DNA of 64,000 nucleotides from Tridacna crocea (lineage: Eukaryota; Mollusca; Bivalvia; Cardiida; Cardiidae). The stretch is from NCBI GenBank assembly GCA_943736015.1, contig OX031057.1, forward strand, positions 56,396,001-56,460,000. Reading direction: 5' to 3'. The position numbers and the translations under genes are program-made. The notes beneath the pieces are model-generated. The model saw only the letters and a list, made by a program, of their open reading frames with translations, searched no databases and was not told where the DNA came from. Numbering within the stretch: the first letter of the stretch is position 1; each line of letters opens with the position of its first letter. This document shows, in pieces, positions 10,736 through 22,268 of the stretch.

Positions 10736-11969
10736 ATTTTTATTGTAATCAGTAGATTTCCTTCGTTTTCCAAGACCCATAACGTGTATATGTGAACATC
10801 CGAAGTTGACAGAGTTGACACGCGTGTACTTTAGTCAATCGAGTTCATTGTTTATAAATAGAAATAAAGGTACACAGTTTTACCCAAGGTCAATCGATCG
10901 ATTTGAAAACGGTCCGAGCAGGAAGGCTACTTGTCAGAGTGGAATTAACGTTGTTCACCTGACGTAGATGTAAGCAGGTAAATTATGTTGTGAATTTTAT
11001 CTACAAACGCAAAATAACATACTCATCGCGATCCCATGATGCAGACAATATTGAGCGAAAAGTTAATAATCAACGAAAACGATGAGAAAAAGCGAAGTTT
11101 TAAACTCTTGTGCTCAAACTGATCGGTGGAATTCCAATCAATCTAAAAATAGACAACCTGCAAACCTGACATCACTGACGTTCAACGTCGGCAATATTCG
11201 ACGGGTTAGCCAGTAACTTTCAGTATGACAGATTGCCTTGTTTGATCATATTTTTTCTTGTAGACCACAGTATTGGGACACGAAAAAGAAAATTTACGCA
11301 AATTAGGGTACTCGACGCCATTTTGGAAATTGGTAACCTCGTTTTCAATAGTAATGTAAAGCATTGCAGGGAAGCAGCGTCTATCTGCCGATCGAATAGC
11401 AAAGAATACCCCGCTATATAACACCGTTTATGCAAAGTGTACACCTACACTATGAAGTTCAACTGTTTATCACACATGTTGATTGGTATAGCGTCGCGGT
11501 GTATGCACACGGAGCCAGACGTGTTACTTAATTTTTCACACCACCTGTTAGCAATTAGTCGGGTCGCGTGACCACTTTATGGGATATGCTTTAAGTGCAA
11601 TTAAGATCTTTAAATGTGACCGCTGGCCACATATCACAGTTTACCGTTAATTAAAGGACTTTAAAGAGTTAATTTGCACGGGCGGGCCTGAACTGACCGT
11701 TAATCACAGATTGGCCGCTACGCACGTATGACCGCTAACTCAGATTCGACTGTATATGCTTTGTATACTAGAGCAATATCCATACTGTTTAAAACCTGGG
11801 TTTATTTTTAACTGGTTTTCTCTGAATCTTACGGTTTGACTTGTCTATTAGCTAATGGCATACCGGTAATTTGACATTTGGATTTTAGGTTGTAAAGAAT
11901 GTTATGGGAGACCACTCCTTCATGCATGGCGTTGTCCCTATTTAAATACAGTACCTAACAACTGCTTTA
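10736..11969. other. no gene recognised
   Basis: Comparatively repeat-poor. Short ORFs exist on both strands at 11206-11444, but their overlap on opposite strands and lack of motifs argue against coding. Confidence 0.4.
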
Positions 11970-12460
11970 GGGAGGTATCTCTCTAGCTCAGTGGTTAAGG
12001 TATTGGTCATTTAACTCATTACCAAACGACAATATTTTAGGCTTGTCCAAATCGAAAGCATTTGCAGACGACAAAATAAAAGTGACTGAAAATTTTAAAT
12101 TTGTTTCGTGAAGGGTAGAAAACATTGTGGGTAAAGGAGAAAATGCTGGTTACCAGCATTTTCTCCTTTTCCAACTATGTTTTCTAAAGGCTTCTTTCTC
12201 AGGGGCGTCAAAAGTAGGGATTGAGTGGTAATGGGTTAAACCTCAAAAAACAAGGATCTTGTCTGCCAGGGGTTTAAATCCCCTGTACTGTGGGGATGAC
12301 AGGATTATGCCTGCCTACCGCATGACTTACAGATCCCATTGAGTGAGTGTGTGTGTGTAATGATATAAGCCATGCTCTTACATAAGGGGGCTTGATGAAT
12401 CTCCATAGTGCATGATACTTAGCAAGTCATCACATGTTCATAAATCCATAAAAATGGAAC
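11970..12460 (+). repeat. tRNA-derived SINE interrupted by an M1
   Basis: The head TCTAGCTCAGTGGTTAAGG (A-box-like) at about 11982-12000 is separated by the M1 at 12011-12239 from AGGGGTTTAAATCCC (B-box-like) near 12270. The tail AAGGGGGCTTGATGAATC ... AGCAAGTCATCACAT continues to ~12460. The same tail occurs at 33530-33610. Confidence 0.65.
12011..12239 (-). repeat. M1 MITE inserted in a SINE
   Basis: TTAA at 12011-12014 and 12236-12239 with a GGTTACC centre. The right arm has CAACTATG for CCACAATG. It separates the Pol III A- and B-box motifs of the host SINE. Confidence 0.85.
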
Positions 12461-12479
12461 CATTTTGTCCAACAGTCGA

Positions 12480-12913
12480 CAAAGCCATGAGGTCAAGCGC
12501 GGATCCAGATATCTTTCTCAGGGGGGGTCCCACCGAAAACGCATGAGTTCGTCGTGTTATATGACACTTTGATTTCCGGATTTCAGTGGATGTAAGCTAT
12601 TTACAAAAAAAAGCCAATGTTTCTGAGTTCTAACCATGAGGAGGTCTCCACATTTAGAACTCTTTTTAAATTTATGACTGTATTTTACATAAATGCTGTG
12701 CAATATCAAACCAGTCCCATTCACGAATCCGATAACCATATTTTGCCAAAATTCCAGGGGGGATCCGGACCCCCGGTCCCCCCCTCTGGATCCACCAATG
12801 GAGGTAGACTGGTCCATGAACATGCACAAAAGACCAATAGTGAAGTTTCCGTCCAGGTCACCCTGTGTGGACTGTGCAGGCTGATCTTGCTTGATACTTT
12901 TTCGCAGATGCAT
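12480..12913. repeat. dispersed repeat, no gene
   Basis: GCGGATCCAGATATC and GGGGGGTCC segments near 12500 face GGGGGGATCCGGACCCCC and CTCTGGATCCACC near 12760-12795, an inverted pair. 12860-12913 (GTGTGGACTGTGCAGGCTGATCTTG ... GATGCATT) is a fragment related to M3 ends. Confidence 0.4.
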
Positions 12914-13140
12914 TTAAACCCATTACCACACAATCCCTACTTTTGACGACCCTTAGAAAGAAGCCTTTTGAAAACATTGTGGGAAAAGGAGAAAATGCTG
13001 GTAACCAGCATTTTTCCTTTTCCCACAGTGTTTTCTCTCCTGTTTGATACAGATTTTAAAAATTCAATCACTTTCATTTTGACATCTGCAAATGCTCTCA
13101 ATTTGGACCCATCTAAATTTTGTCGTTTGGTAAAGAGTTA
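12914..13140 (+). repeat. M1 MITE
   Basis: TTAA at 12914-12917 and a GAGTTA end at 13140. A 2-bp deletion in the right palindrome arm (CATTTTTCC) breaks symmetry. Confidence 0.8.
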
Positions 13141-13389
13141 TGTCCCCTTTTCACAGAGCATGGCTCATATATTTGAGGAGGGTGTATACTAAGTAAGTAA
13201 AAGGCAACACATAATTGTGGATCCAACAAATGACTGATTCCAAAGGCCATCTTGTCCTTTTACACAGAATATTTAACAATTGCAAAAATGATTAGACCCA
13301 TATCAACCTGCACAAACCACACAGGCTTACCTGACTTTATACTTATAGCAGATGCATTAAACCCCCTGTTCAAAAAGCATGGCCAATAT

Positions 13390-13828
13390 TTGACCCTTTA
13401 CCCGATAAGGCATTTCTATGGTATCTCTAACTGACCCTAAATAACAGCAAGGATGAAGCCATTTCTTATGTGTAAATGACAGCTTTTGATAGTGTAGTAA
13501 ACATTGTGGCAAGAGGTGAAATTGCTCGTCATGAGCAATTTCACCATTTGCAAAAATGTTTTCCAAAGGATCCAACAAGCAATGCGTAGGAATGAGTATC
13601 TATGGAGTAAAAGGTTAACAATCCCTACTTTTGAAACCACTGAGAAAGAAGACTTTTGAAAACACTGGGAAAAGGAGAAAATGCTGGTAACAAGCATTTT
13701 CTCCTTTTCCCAGAGTGTTTTCTACCCAGAACAAATTTCTATTTTTCAGTCACCTTTTTTTTTTTTTGTCGTCTGCAAATGCTTTCAATTTGGACCAGTC
13801 TAAAATTTTCTTGGGTGGTAAAGATTTA
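13390..13828. repeat. two M1 copies, one with an alternative core
   Basis: 13390-13618 is a reverse copy whose centre is GAAATTGCTCGTCATGAGCAATTTC, not the usual GCTGGT/ACCAGC core, yet it is still palindromic. 13615-13828 is a forward copy with the usual core and a poly-T run in its right half. They meet at a shared TTAA. Confidence 0.7.
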
Positions 13829-13854
13829 AAAACTATATCCAAATATGCCATGAC

Positions 13855-14315
13855 TCTGTCAATCTAAATTAATTTCTGATACTCATGAAACTTGGTGATA
13901 TCTTGGCCAAACCTGAAATTAGGTCACGTCAGGTCAAAAAGTAGGTCACTTTGCGTGCACTCTGTAGGCCACATTTTCAGCCTGATGCTCATGATTTTGT
14001 TCGAGTATTTCGTTTTGATGACAAGTTTCAGAAATTGGGTCACGTCCATTCATAAAGTACCGTACATCTTGGACCTTGTGTTCACGGTACAGGCCATATT
14101 TTCAATCTGATATCCACAAAACTTGGTTAGAATGTTTGTCTTGAAGATATCGTAGACAATTTTGAAATTGGGTCATGTAGTGTAAACAAGTAGGTCACTG
14201 GGCCAAGTCTAAGAAAAGCGTTTTGTGTACTTTGGAGGACTAACTTTCAACCAGATATTTACAAAAAATGTTCAGACTATTTGTCTTGTTGATATAAAAG
14301 TAGGTCGCTAACGCT
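13855..14315. repeat. ~140-bp tandem repeat, about three units
   Basis: Units share GAAATT(G)GGTCA(C/T)GT, AAGTAGGTCACT and GGCCA(C/T)ATTTTCA(A/G)(C/T)CTGAT. No coding potential. Confidence 0.55.
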
Positions 14316-14338
14316 CGTGTTTTACATCATCACAACCA

Positions 14339-14536
14339 GGGGCCGTATTCACCAACCATTCTTGAGAATATTCTCAGTCTTGTTCTCCAAGGTTTTCTAA
14401 ATTTGTAAGTAACACAACTTCTGATTGGCTAAACCGAATGGTTTAGCCAATCAGAAGTTGTGTTTACTTACAAATGTAGAAAATTCTGGAGAATAAGAAT
14501 ATGAACAGTTCTTAAGAATGATTGGTGAACAGGGAC
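14339..14536. repeat. M2 palindromic MITE, reference copy
   Basis: The ~200-bp hairpin opens GGCCGTATTCACCAACCATTCTTGAG and closes with TTAAGAATGATTGGTGAAC. Its centre, TTCTGATTGGCTAAAC facing GTTTAGCCAATCAGAA, gives each arm an inverted CCAAT motif. Other copies: 37717-37933, 47937-48137, 53234-53444, with diverged ones in the lectin introns. Confidence 0.8.
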
Positions 14537-14935
14537 CCTGGATCTTTTCTGCTTTAATTATCTTAGATAACTTTACTCATGTGAGTGCATTAGGGCTAAT
14601 GGCCCTCTTAATTGTTACCTTTATGTATATTTATGTGGTACACTTAGGCTTAATTCCTGTGGGTTATATTGTTAGGTTGCTGTGTGCTGTGAATTTGTTT
14701 TGGGAGGTGATGAGTTAAATAGTGGATTTGTTTTGTTTGAGCAGCACAGGGTATCAGTCTATCTCTATGATGCATTTCACCAAAAATAAGATCATGGATC
14801 CTTCGAACATGTCCTTTCTAACAACTGACCAATCAAAAGGTGCAATTAAAAATTCAATATAGCAGAAAGTTTCGACCCATAGCTGCCTGCTCAGACTGCA
14901 CAGGTTGTGATGGCTTGACACTTTTTACAGGCCCA
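14537..14935. other. no gene seen
   Basis: Unique-looking sequence. The last ~65 bases (CTGCTCAGACTGCACAGG ... TTTTTACAGGCCCA) resemble M3-derived ends. Confidence 0.35.
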
Positions 14936-15163
14936 TTAACCCAATACAACGCAATCCCTACTTTTGATGACCCTGAGAAGGAAGCCTATAGAAAACATTG
15001 TGGGAAAAGGAAAATGCTGGTATCCAGCATTTTCTCCTTTTCCCACAATGGCTTCTAACTTTCACAAAACATTTTTCGTATTTTCAGTCACTTTTATTTT
15101 GTAGTCTGCAAATGCTTTTGATTTGAACTAGCCAAAATTTTATTTTGTATGGTAACAAGTTAA
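14936..15163 (+). repeat. M1 MITE
   Basis: TTAA at both ends. The central base pair is altered (GCTGGTATCCAGC), and 3 bp are missing from the left arm. Confidence 0.75.
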
Positions 15164-15402
15164 ATTTTTTTTTTTCACAGAGGATGACTAGATTTGTATG
15201 GTATTTTTGTATAACTTTAAAACAAATGCTTTACTTAAGATTTAAAAGCATTATAGGATTAAAAACCATGAAAGATGCATGTGTTTTCTGTAGATTTTTT
15301 TATCCCTCTACCCGCATTCAGATTGTACAGAGACCGCATCTGTTTTCCCCAAAAACTGGCTCTACAGACAGGGGTGTAGCTAGCACCCAAAAAGGTGTAC
15401 GC

Positions 15403-15810
15403 TTAAGCCATTACCACACAATCCCTACTTTTGACCCCCCTGAGAAAGAAGCCTTAAGAAAACATTGTGGGAAAAAGAGAAAATGCTGGTAACCACTTTT
15501 AATTTGTCGTCTTCGAATGCTTTCAATTTGGACAAGTCTATAATGTTGTTTGGTAATGAGTTAAGTAATAGCGATGGTATTAATAATTTACCACACATTC
15601 CCGATTTTGACGACTTTCAAGGAAAAGGACTTTTGAAAACATTGTGGGAAAAGAAGGAAATGCTGGTTACCAGCATTTTCTCCTTTTCCCACAATATTTT
15701 TTGTCATGTCGAAGAAAAATTTTCTAATTTCTGTAACATGTAGTATGTCATCTGCAAATATTTTCACTTTTCATTTAGGCTAAAATTCTGTAATGTGGTA
15801 AACAGCGTTA
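15403..15810 (+). repeat. two M1 copies, one internally deleted
   Basis: 15403-15564 lacks the right palindrome arm: after GCTGGTAACCA it jumps to CTTTTAATTTGTCGTC. 15583-15810 is full length, but its forward orientation carries GGTTACC at the centre, an exception to the usual rule. Confidence 0.7.
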
Positions 15811-15924
15811 CAAAGGGTGGGCAGAAGGGTGGAAAATTTTAGAGGAAAGTGTGAAGGATTTTATCCCCAGAAAATTATTGAATTTCAGAAGCTATTAGGT
15901 GGCCTCTGGTGACGTTCCTTCTTT

Positions 15925-16080
15925 TTTTATACCCCTCACAACGTAGTGGAGGGGGATATACTGGAATTGCCATGGCTGTCTGTCCGACCTTCAGTCCATC
16001 TGTCCCTAGACTCAAATTTATCTGGAGCAATACACCTACAGTTTTTCTCACACTGAACTCAAATTTACATACAAGGTTGC

Positions 16081-16142
<62 letters not shown>

Positions 16143-16320
16143 GTTGTGCATGTGCAATTTTGATGACCCTGCTGCGATTTGTTACAGAATTATGAGACCG
16201 CGCTTGTACTTTTTTCAACTCTTACTTTTGTACTAAATCATACTACACTCTGTGACAAAGACCTTTTTTGTGACAAGGAGCTGATGTAAAGGTAAAATCA
16301 TGTTTAATGATAGCTTTAGT
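15925..16320. repeat. repeat element with TA/TG microsatellite
   Basis: Starts TATACCCCTCACAACG(T)AGTGGAGGGGGATATACTGG and ends near TGTGACAAGGAGCTGATGTAAAGG, the same ends as the larger element at 16527-24690. It includes an alternating (TA)n(TG)n run at about 16080-16140. Confidence 0.6.
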
Positions 16321-16526
16321 TTGAAAAGTGTATGCAACTACGTTTTTGCGTACATGCAGCTATGCCCCTGGAAGAAATCAGGTATCGGGTCTTGTCTAGA
16401 GTGTGATACCTGCATATACAAAGTTTTTAGTGTAACTGTTTAAATTACGAAAACAGTGAGGTGTTGTCTTGCCATTATCATCGTCATCTTCTTCATGCAG
16501 AAACTTGGATTATTTCTCATATCTGT

Positions 16527-17255
16527 TTTATTATACTCCCCACAAACGAAGTTTGGGGGGGGGGCATACTGGAGTCGCCCTGTCCGTCCGTCAAGAAATC
16601 TTGTCCGGAGCATAACTTCCAAAGTATAATAGCCAGTGACTTCAAACTTCACACACAGGTAAATCACATTGAGGAGAAGTGCAGTGTATAAGAACCATAA
16701 CTCTATTCCAGCTGTTTTTTGAGTTATTGCCCATTGTAGATTTTAACTTTGGATTTTTGTCCGGAGTATAACTTCAAAACCAAGGAAGCTAGTAACTTCA
16801 AACTTCACACACAGATAGATCACATGAGGAGAAGTGCAGTGTACAAAAACCATTACTCTATTCCAACTATTGAGTTATTGTCCTTTGTAAATTTTAACTT
16901 TCCAAAGTAAAGAAACTAGTAACTTCAAATTTCACACCTTGCTAGATCACATTTCGGACAAGTGCAGTATACAAGAACCATCAGTCTATTCCAACTATCT
17001 TTTTAGTTATTGCCCTTTGTCAGTTTTAACTTTGGATTTTTGTCTGGAGCATAACTTCCATAGTAAGAAAGCTAGTGACTTCAAACTTCATATACAGCTA
17101 GGTCACATTGAGGAGAAGAATTGTAACTATATACAAACAATTTTTCAAGTTATTGCCCTTTGTAAATTTTCACTTTGGACTTTAGTCCGGGGCATAACTT
17201 CCAAAGTAAAACAGCTAGTAACTTCAAACTATACACACAACAAGATCACTTAAGT
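16527..17255. repeat. left part of a ~150-bp tandem-repeat element
   Basis: Opens TATACTCCCCACAAACGAAGTTTGGGG. It continues in units sharing TGTCCGGAG(C/T)ATAACTTC, AGCTAGTAACTTCAAACTTCACACACA and GAGTTATTGCCCTTTGTAAATTTTAACTTTGG. Units resume at 17560-17712 and 24213-24690, so two later insertions split the array. Confidence 0.65.
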
Positions 17256-17559
17256 TAAGACCTGTGTAATGTACCGTCCGGTGAAAATTCTTTTTGGTTG
17301 ATAAATAAGGATAAGACTAAGGATTTATGCAGAAAAAATATCTTGAAATTATTTTTTATACTTCTGTTAGTTTTCTGAAAAGGGAGGTAATTATTACCTC
17401 TTTTTGAATTGAGAATATAATGGCTTTAGATTTATAAATGATAATTCAAAGAAGGACAAAATGCAAAAATAATGAATCAGTGAAAGTAGTTCAATAGTAA
17501 TCATTTTTTGCAGGATGATATTTTAGTGGAAATAGCAGTTTTCCATTACACAGGTCTTA
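17256..17559. repeat. ~300-bp inverted-terminus element
   Basis: Ends TAAGACCTGTGTAATG and CATTACACAGGTCTTA are inverted copies. The interior matches 660-998. It interrupts the ~150-bp array and has no ORF. The target duplication is uncertain (CTTAA-like on both sides). Confidence 0.6.
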
Positions 17560-17712
17560 CCTTAAAGGAGAAGTATAAGAACCATAACTATATTCCAACC
17601 TTTTTGGGGATTATTGCCCTTTGTAAATTTTAACTTTAGATTTTTTTCTGGAGCATAACTTGAAAAGTAAAGAAGCTAGGAACTTCAAAGTTCACACACA
17701 GCTAGATCACAT
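17560..17712. repeat. tandem-repeat unit flanking the LTR element
   Basis: One unit of the ~150-bp array, ending at the retrotransposon's left target copy ACAT (17709-17712). Confidence 0.6.
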
Positions 17713-18277
17713 TGTTACGAGCTAGGCGTAACTAGAAAGTAGAAGCCAGCAACAAACGATAACAATTAACAGAATTTATTAACAAAAATATCAAATAATC
17801 AGTGACAATGTTACAATAGTACAAAACAATACCTTAGATGTTAAATACAGAAGACAAATTATTCCAGTCTTAATTCCAGTCTGATCCTGATCCAAACTGA
17901 ATGTAATCCAAGCACACGAAATAATCCCCACTTTAGTCTAGTCTGATCCTAATCCAAACTGAATGTAATCCAAACACTAATTATATGACACAAACACAAA
18001 ATAATCCCCACTGTACATAGTCTGGCAATCATGTATTAACTAGTGAACACCGAGATGTAAAAAGCTTTTCCTTTTATAATAACAGGGAAACTTCCAGAAA
18101 ATTCATGTAAAAATTAGTTGCATAATTTCTAGTAATCAGATTGTAAAAAGGCCAGGAAACTTCTAGAACAATATTCCACAAGAGAGAATCCAGTTCTAAA
18201 AATAGCAACAGGGGAAAACCATTCAAAATAAATACACACATGAACAAAGCTAAGAATAACTGGGCATGTACATAACA
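17713..18277 (-). repeat. 3' LTR of the Gmr1-like element
   Basis: 565 bp, left on the + strand. It differs from the 5' LTR by a few substitutions and small indels, e.g. 5 extra bases near 18016. An AATAAA on the minus strand at 17780-17775 may be the polyadenylation signal. Confidence 0.85.
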
Positions 18278-18288
18278 CTTCCCCCCTT
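18278..18288 (-). other. polypurine tract
   Basis: The minus strand reads AAGGGGGGAAG immediately before the 3' LTR's TGTTATG, the position expected for the plus-strand DNA primer. Confidence 0.75.
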
Positions 18289-18536
18289 GAAAAGAAAAAG
18301 AAAGGTTTATGAAATAAATCTTTCTTTTTTGCAATATTATTTATATACATGTATATAACACTTTTCTTTTTTGTAATATTATTTATATACATGTATATAA
18401 CACTTTAACTGAAGTATTACAGAGGAAGTCACAAACTCAAATATTTATTTTAGACTAATGAAAATAGTCAAGGTAATGAAAGTACAATTTGAAAATCCAG
18501 TTTGAACATGATTTAGATAAAATGACTATTTGAATT

Positions 18537-21500
18537 TCAAACTCTTGAAAGAGCATCTGGTATGATGTTATCTTTCCCTTTTATGTGTCTTATATCAAGA
18601 TTAAACTCTTGAAGCAATAAACTCCACCTCAGTAATCTTTGATTCTTATTCTTAAGTTTGTGTAGAAAACTTAAAGGGTTATGATCACTGAATACAACAA
18701 TTGGTGACGTTGAAGAGGTTAAATAAACTTCGAACTGCTGGATTGCCAGAATTAAAGCAAGACACTCTTTTTCTATGGTAGAGTAATTTTTCTGATGCTC
18801 GTTAAATTTCTTAGAAAAGTAACAAACTGGGTGATTAATACCATTATCATCTTCTTGTAAAAGAACAGCACCGATACCAACATCACCTGCATCAACAGCT
18901 AATTTGAAATATTTGTCAAAATCAGGTGCCAAGAGAACTGGTGTGCTCTTTAGTATGGCTTTTAGACGATCAAATGCATCTTGACATTTGTCATTCCATT
19001 TGAACTTTGTGCTTTTCTTAAGTAAATTTGTTAAAGATTCAGCAATACCTGAGAAATTTTTACAGAATTTCCTATAGTAGCCAGCCATACCAAGAAATCG
19101 CATCAGCTGTCTTTTATATTTAGGCACAGGAAACTCAGAGATAGCACTGACCTTAGCTTCTAAAGGTTTAACTTGACCCTGTCCCACAAGATGTCCTAGA
19201 AATGTTACAGTAGCATGACAAAATTCAGTTTTTGCAAGATTCACAGTCAGTTTCGCTTCACTGAGTCGGTCGAAGAACTTCCTGATTCTTTGAAGGTGGT
19301 CACTCCAACTGTCTGAATAGATGATCACGTCGTCAATATATGCATCACAGCCATCTAATCCACATATAACGTTGTTTACAAGTCGCTGAAACGTTGCAGG
19401 AGAATTTTTCATCCCAAACGGCATAACTTTGTACTGGTACAGACCGTTTGGAGTAGCAAAGGCTGATACTTCTTTTGCTTTATCAGTCAGTGGAACTTGC
19501 CAGAATCCTTTTAGCAGGTCAAATTTGGTGACATATTTAGAATTTTCAACTTTGTCAATACAGTCATCAATTCTTGGTATTGGAAAAGAGTCTATTTTTG
19601 TCACAGAGTTCACTTTACGATAGTCAGTACACATTCTATAAGTTCCATTCGATTTGGGTACTAATATACATAGTGAACTGTAATTACTCTGGCTAGGTTC
19701 AATAAAGTCATTTTCCAGTAAGTGTTTTATTTCATCTTGGAGGTATTTCTGTTTCAAAGGATTCATTCTATATGGATGTTGCTTTATTTGTTTAGAATCT
19801 TCCACAATGACATCATGATAGATTTTATCAGTTCTTGTGGGGATATCAGGAAATAAATGTTCATATTCATGTATCAACTGTTTCAGCTCTTCCTGTTGTG
19901 ATGGTTCTAAGTGAGAAAGGAGGTATTTCTGTTTCAAAGGATTCATTCTATATGGATGTTGCTTTATTTGTTTAGAATCTTCCACAATGACATCATGATA
20001 GATTTTATCAGTTCTTGTGGGGATATCAGGAAATAAATGTTCATATTCATGTATCAACTGTTTCAGCTCTTCCTGTTGTGATAGTTCTAAGTGAGAAAGT
20101 TTGTTGTCAAAGTTTCTCAAAATATCAGAATTCTCAAGTTTAGATGGACCAGGATCAGATTTATCAATAAAGTCAGAATTTACTTCTAGTTCAAATACAT
20201 TTGATTCTTGTGGGACAGTGTTTACAACTGTAATTGGTTTTGAAATATAGCCATCTCTGTTAAAGTATTCCTTTAACATATTTACATGACACATTTGTTT
20301 GTTTTTACGCCTTCCTGGAGTATTAATTATATAGTTTAAATCACTTGTTTTCTTGTCAATAGTGTAGGGTCCAAAATATCTTGCCTGTAGAGGTCTGCAA
20401 GGTATTGGCAAAAGAGCAAGGACTTTGTCACCTGGTTTAACTTTTCTATCAATAACATGGTTGTCATATCTTGCTTTCATTTTGCCCTGAGACGCTTTAA
20501 GATTAGACCTAGCAACCTCACATGCCCTAGACAGTTTATTTCTGAAGTCAGAAACATACTGTAGTAAATTCAAAGGTGTTTCATCATTTGAGAGAAATTT
20601 CTCTTTCAAAAGTTTCAAAGGTCCACGAACAGAATGGCCAAAAACTAATTCAAAAGGACTGAAACCAAGAGATTCTTGTACAGATTCTCTGACTGCAAAT
20701 AGTAACAAATGGATGCCCTCATCCCAATCTTTTTCAGTGTCAAAGCAATATGACCTTATCATATTTTTTAATGTCTGGTGAAATCTTTCTAAAGCACCTT
20801 GACTTTCAGGGTGATAGGCAGATGACCTGTATTGCTTGATCCCTAATTCATGCATAACCTGTTGGAATATACCAGACATAAAATTTGACCCTTGATCAGA
20901 CTGAACTGATTTTGGAAGACCAACAAATGTGAAAAAATTTATAAGAGCTTTGACTATTGACTTTGTTTTGATGTTCCTTAAAGGAATAGCTTCAGGAAAA
21001 CGTGTAGAAGTACACATGATTGTTAAGAGATACTCATTTCCTGACTTGGTTCGAGGTAAAGGACCAACACAATCTATAAGTATCCTACTGAAAGGTTCAT
21101 CAAAAGCAGGAATAGGTTGTAATTGAGCTTTGGGAATGGTTTGGTTGGGTTTACCTACCATTTGACATGTATGGCAAGTTTTACAATATTTAGAGACATC
21201 TTATTTGAGACCAGGCCAATAAAAATGATTAATAATTTTATGATAGGTCTTGTTTATACCTAGATGACCTGACATAGGACTTTCATGAGCTATACTTAGT
21301 ATTTCATGAAGATATGACTTTGGAACCACAATTTGGTGGGAAACAGCCCATTCATCATCCGCTGGGACATCAAATGGTCGCCATTTTCTCATAAGAATTC
21401 CATTCTTTATATAGTAACACATTGGGACCTGTGAAATTTCATCTTCAGGTAAAGCCCTAAAAATTAATTTTGAAATCTCAGGATCAGTTTGCTGTTCCTG

Positions 21501-22268
21501 GATGGGCTGTGACTTTGACAGCGTGTCGTGACCTTGGTCAATAGACCGTGGTAGTGAATGACAAGACATTGACGAGTCTGTCTGAGTATCAGACAAACTG
21601 GGATCAAGAGACTTTTTAATCTCATTATTAAAATATTGACCGATAAAAGTATCCGTCAAGTCAATGTCAGAGTTTGAGTTTTTCAAAATGGCCTTTTTAG
21701 CCATAGCTCGGGTAACTGCAAAAGAAGGATACAAGTCAAGAATTTCCTGCTCGATAGGGTCATCTGTTTGACCTATATTTGGTGTGTCAGTTACAAGTGG
21801 ATTAACCACAACCTTATCTCCAGCTAAGTCATTGCCTATTAGTAAATGGACACCTTTAAATGGTAAGGAAGGTTTAATACCAATAACCACAAGCCCAGTA
21901 ACCAAATCTGATGACAAATTAACGTAATGGAGAGGGATATTAACAGTTCCACACTCTACACCCTGAATGAGGACACTAGTACCGGAAGAAGTCTTCTCAG
22001 AAAAAGGCAGTATATCTGCTAAAATAAGAGATTGAGAAGCTCCTGTGTCTCTTAAAATTTTAATAGGGGTAGGTGGGCAATTATCACCTGAAAGTGATAC
22101 AAAACCATTCAACATAAATGGTTCAAAAATCTCTATAGTAGAATCAGACTTGGGTTTTGTGACTATGTCAATTGTATTGGTTTTAATAGAAGACTGTGGC
22201 CTTGGCCTAAGAGTGGTGAGCCCTGTTAGTTTGGCTTCATCACTTTCTAACTTCCTTTTTATTTTCAA
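18537..22268 (-). pseudogene. pol: pol: PR-INT-RT-RNase H, one in-frame stop
   Basis: A 3.7-kb reading frame broken by one TAA (plus-strand 21201-21203). The upstream part (355 codons) holds a retropepsin centred on LRDTGAS (D74) with LLIGND beyond, and the start of the integrase HHCC finger (HESPMSGH...H). The stop falls between its His and Cys halves; CKTCHTC follows in the same frame. The downstream 874-codon part has the integrase core (D30, D89, E125; DX58DX35E), a ~200-residue linker, RT with YIDD near residue 605, and RNase H starting VDAG near residue 755 and ending with the usual DALSR motif. RT thus follows integrase. A 60-codon stretch before the RT fingers is duplicated in tandem. 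The ATG at 22268 lies just after the zinc knuckle; translation probably continues from gag. Confidence 0.85.
19741..20099 (-). repeat. in-frame 180-bp tandem duplication in pol
   Basis: 19741-19920 and 19921-20099 are almost identical; the one difference seen is GTGATGG versus GTGATAG, near 19900 and 20082. 180 bp is 60 codons, so the frame is kept. The repeated protein segment runs from LSHLE through QEELKQLIHEYEHLFPDIP to NPLKQKYL, which normally leads into the RT fingers. Confidence 0.9.

Noticed and set aside
11206-11444. Small coding gene
   Set aside because: Overlapping ORFs in three frames on both strands, with no motif or splice evidence.
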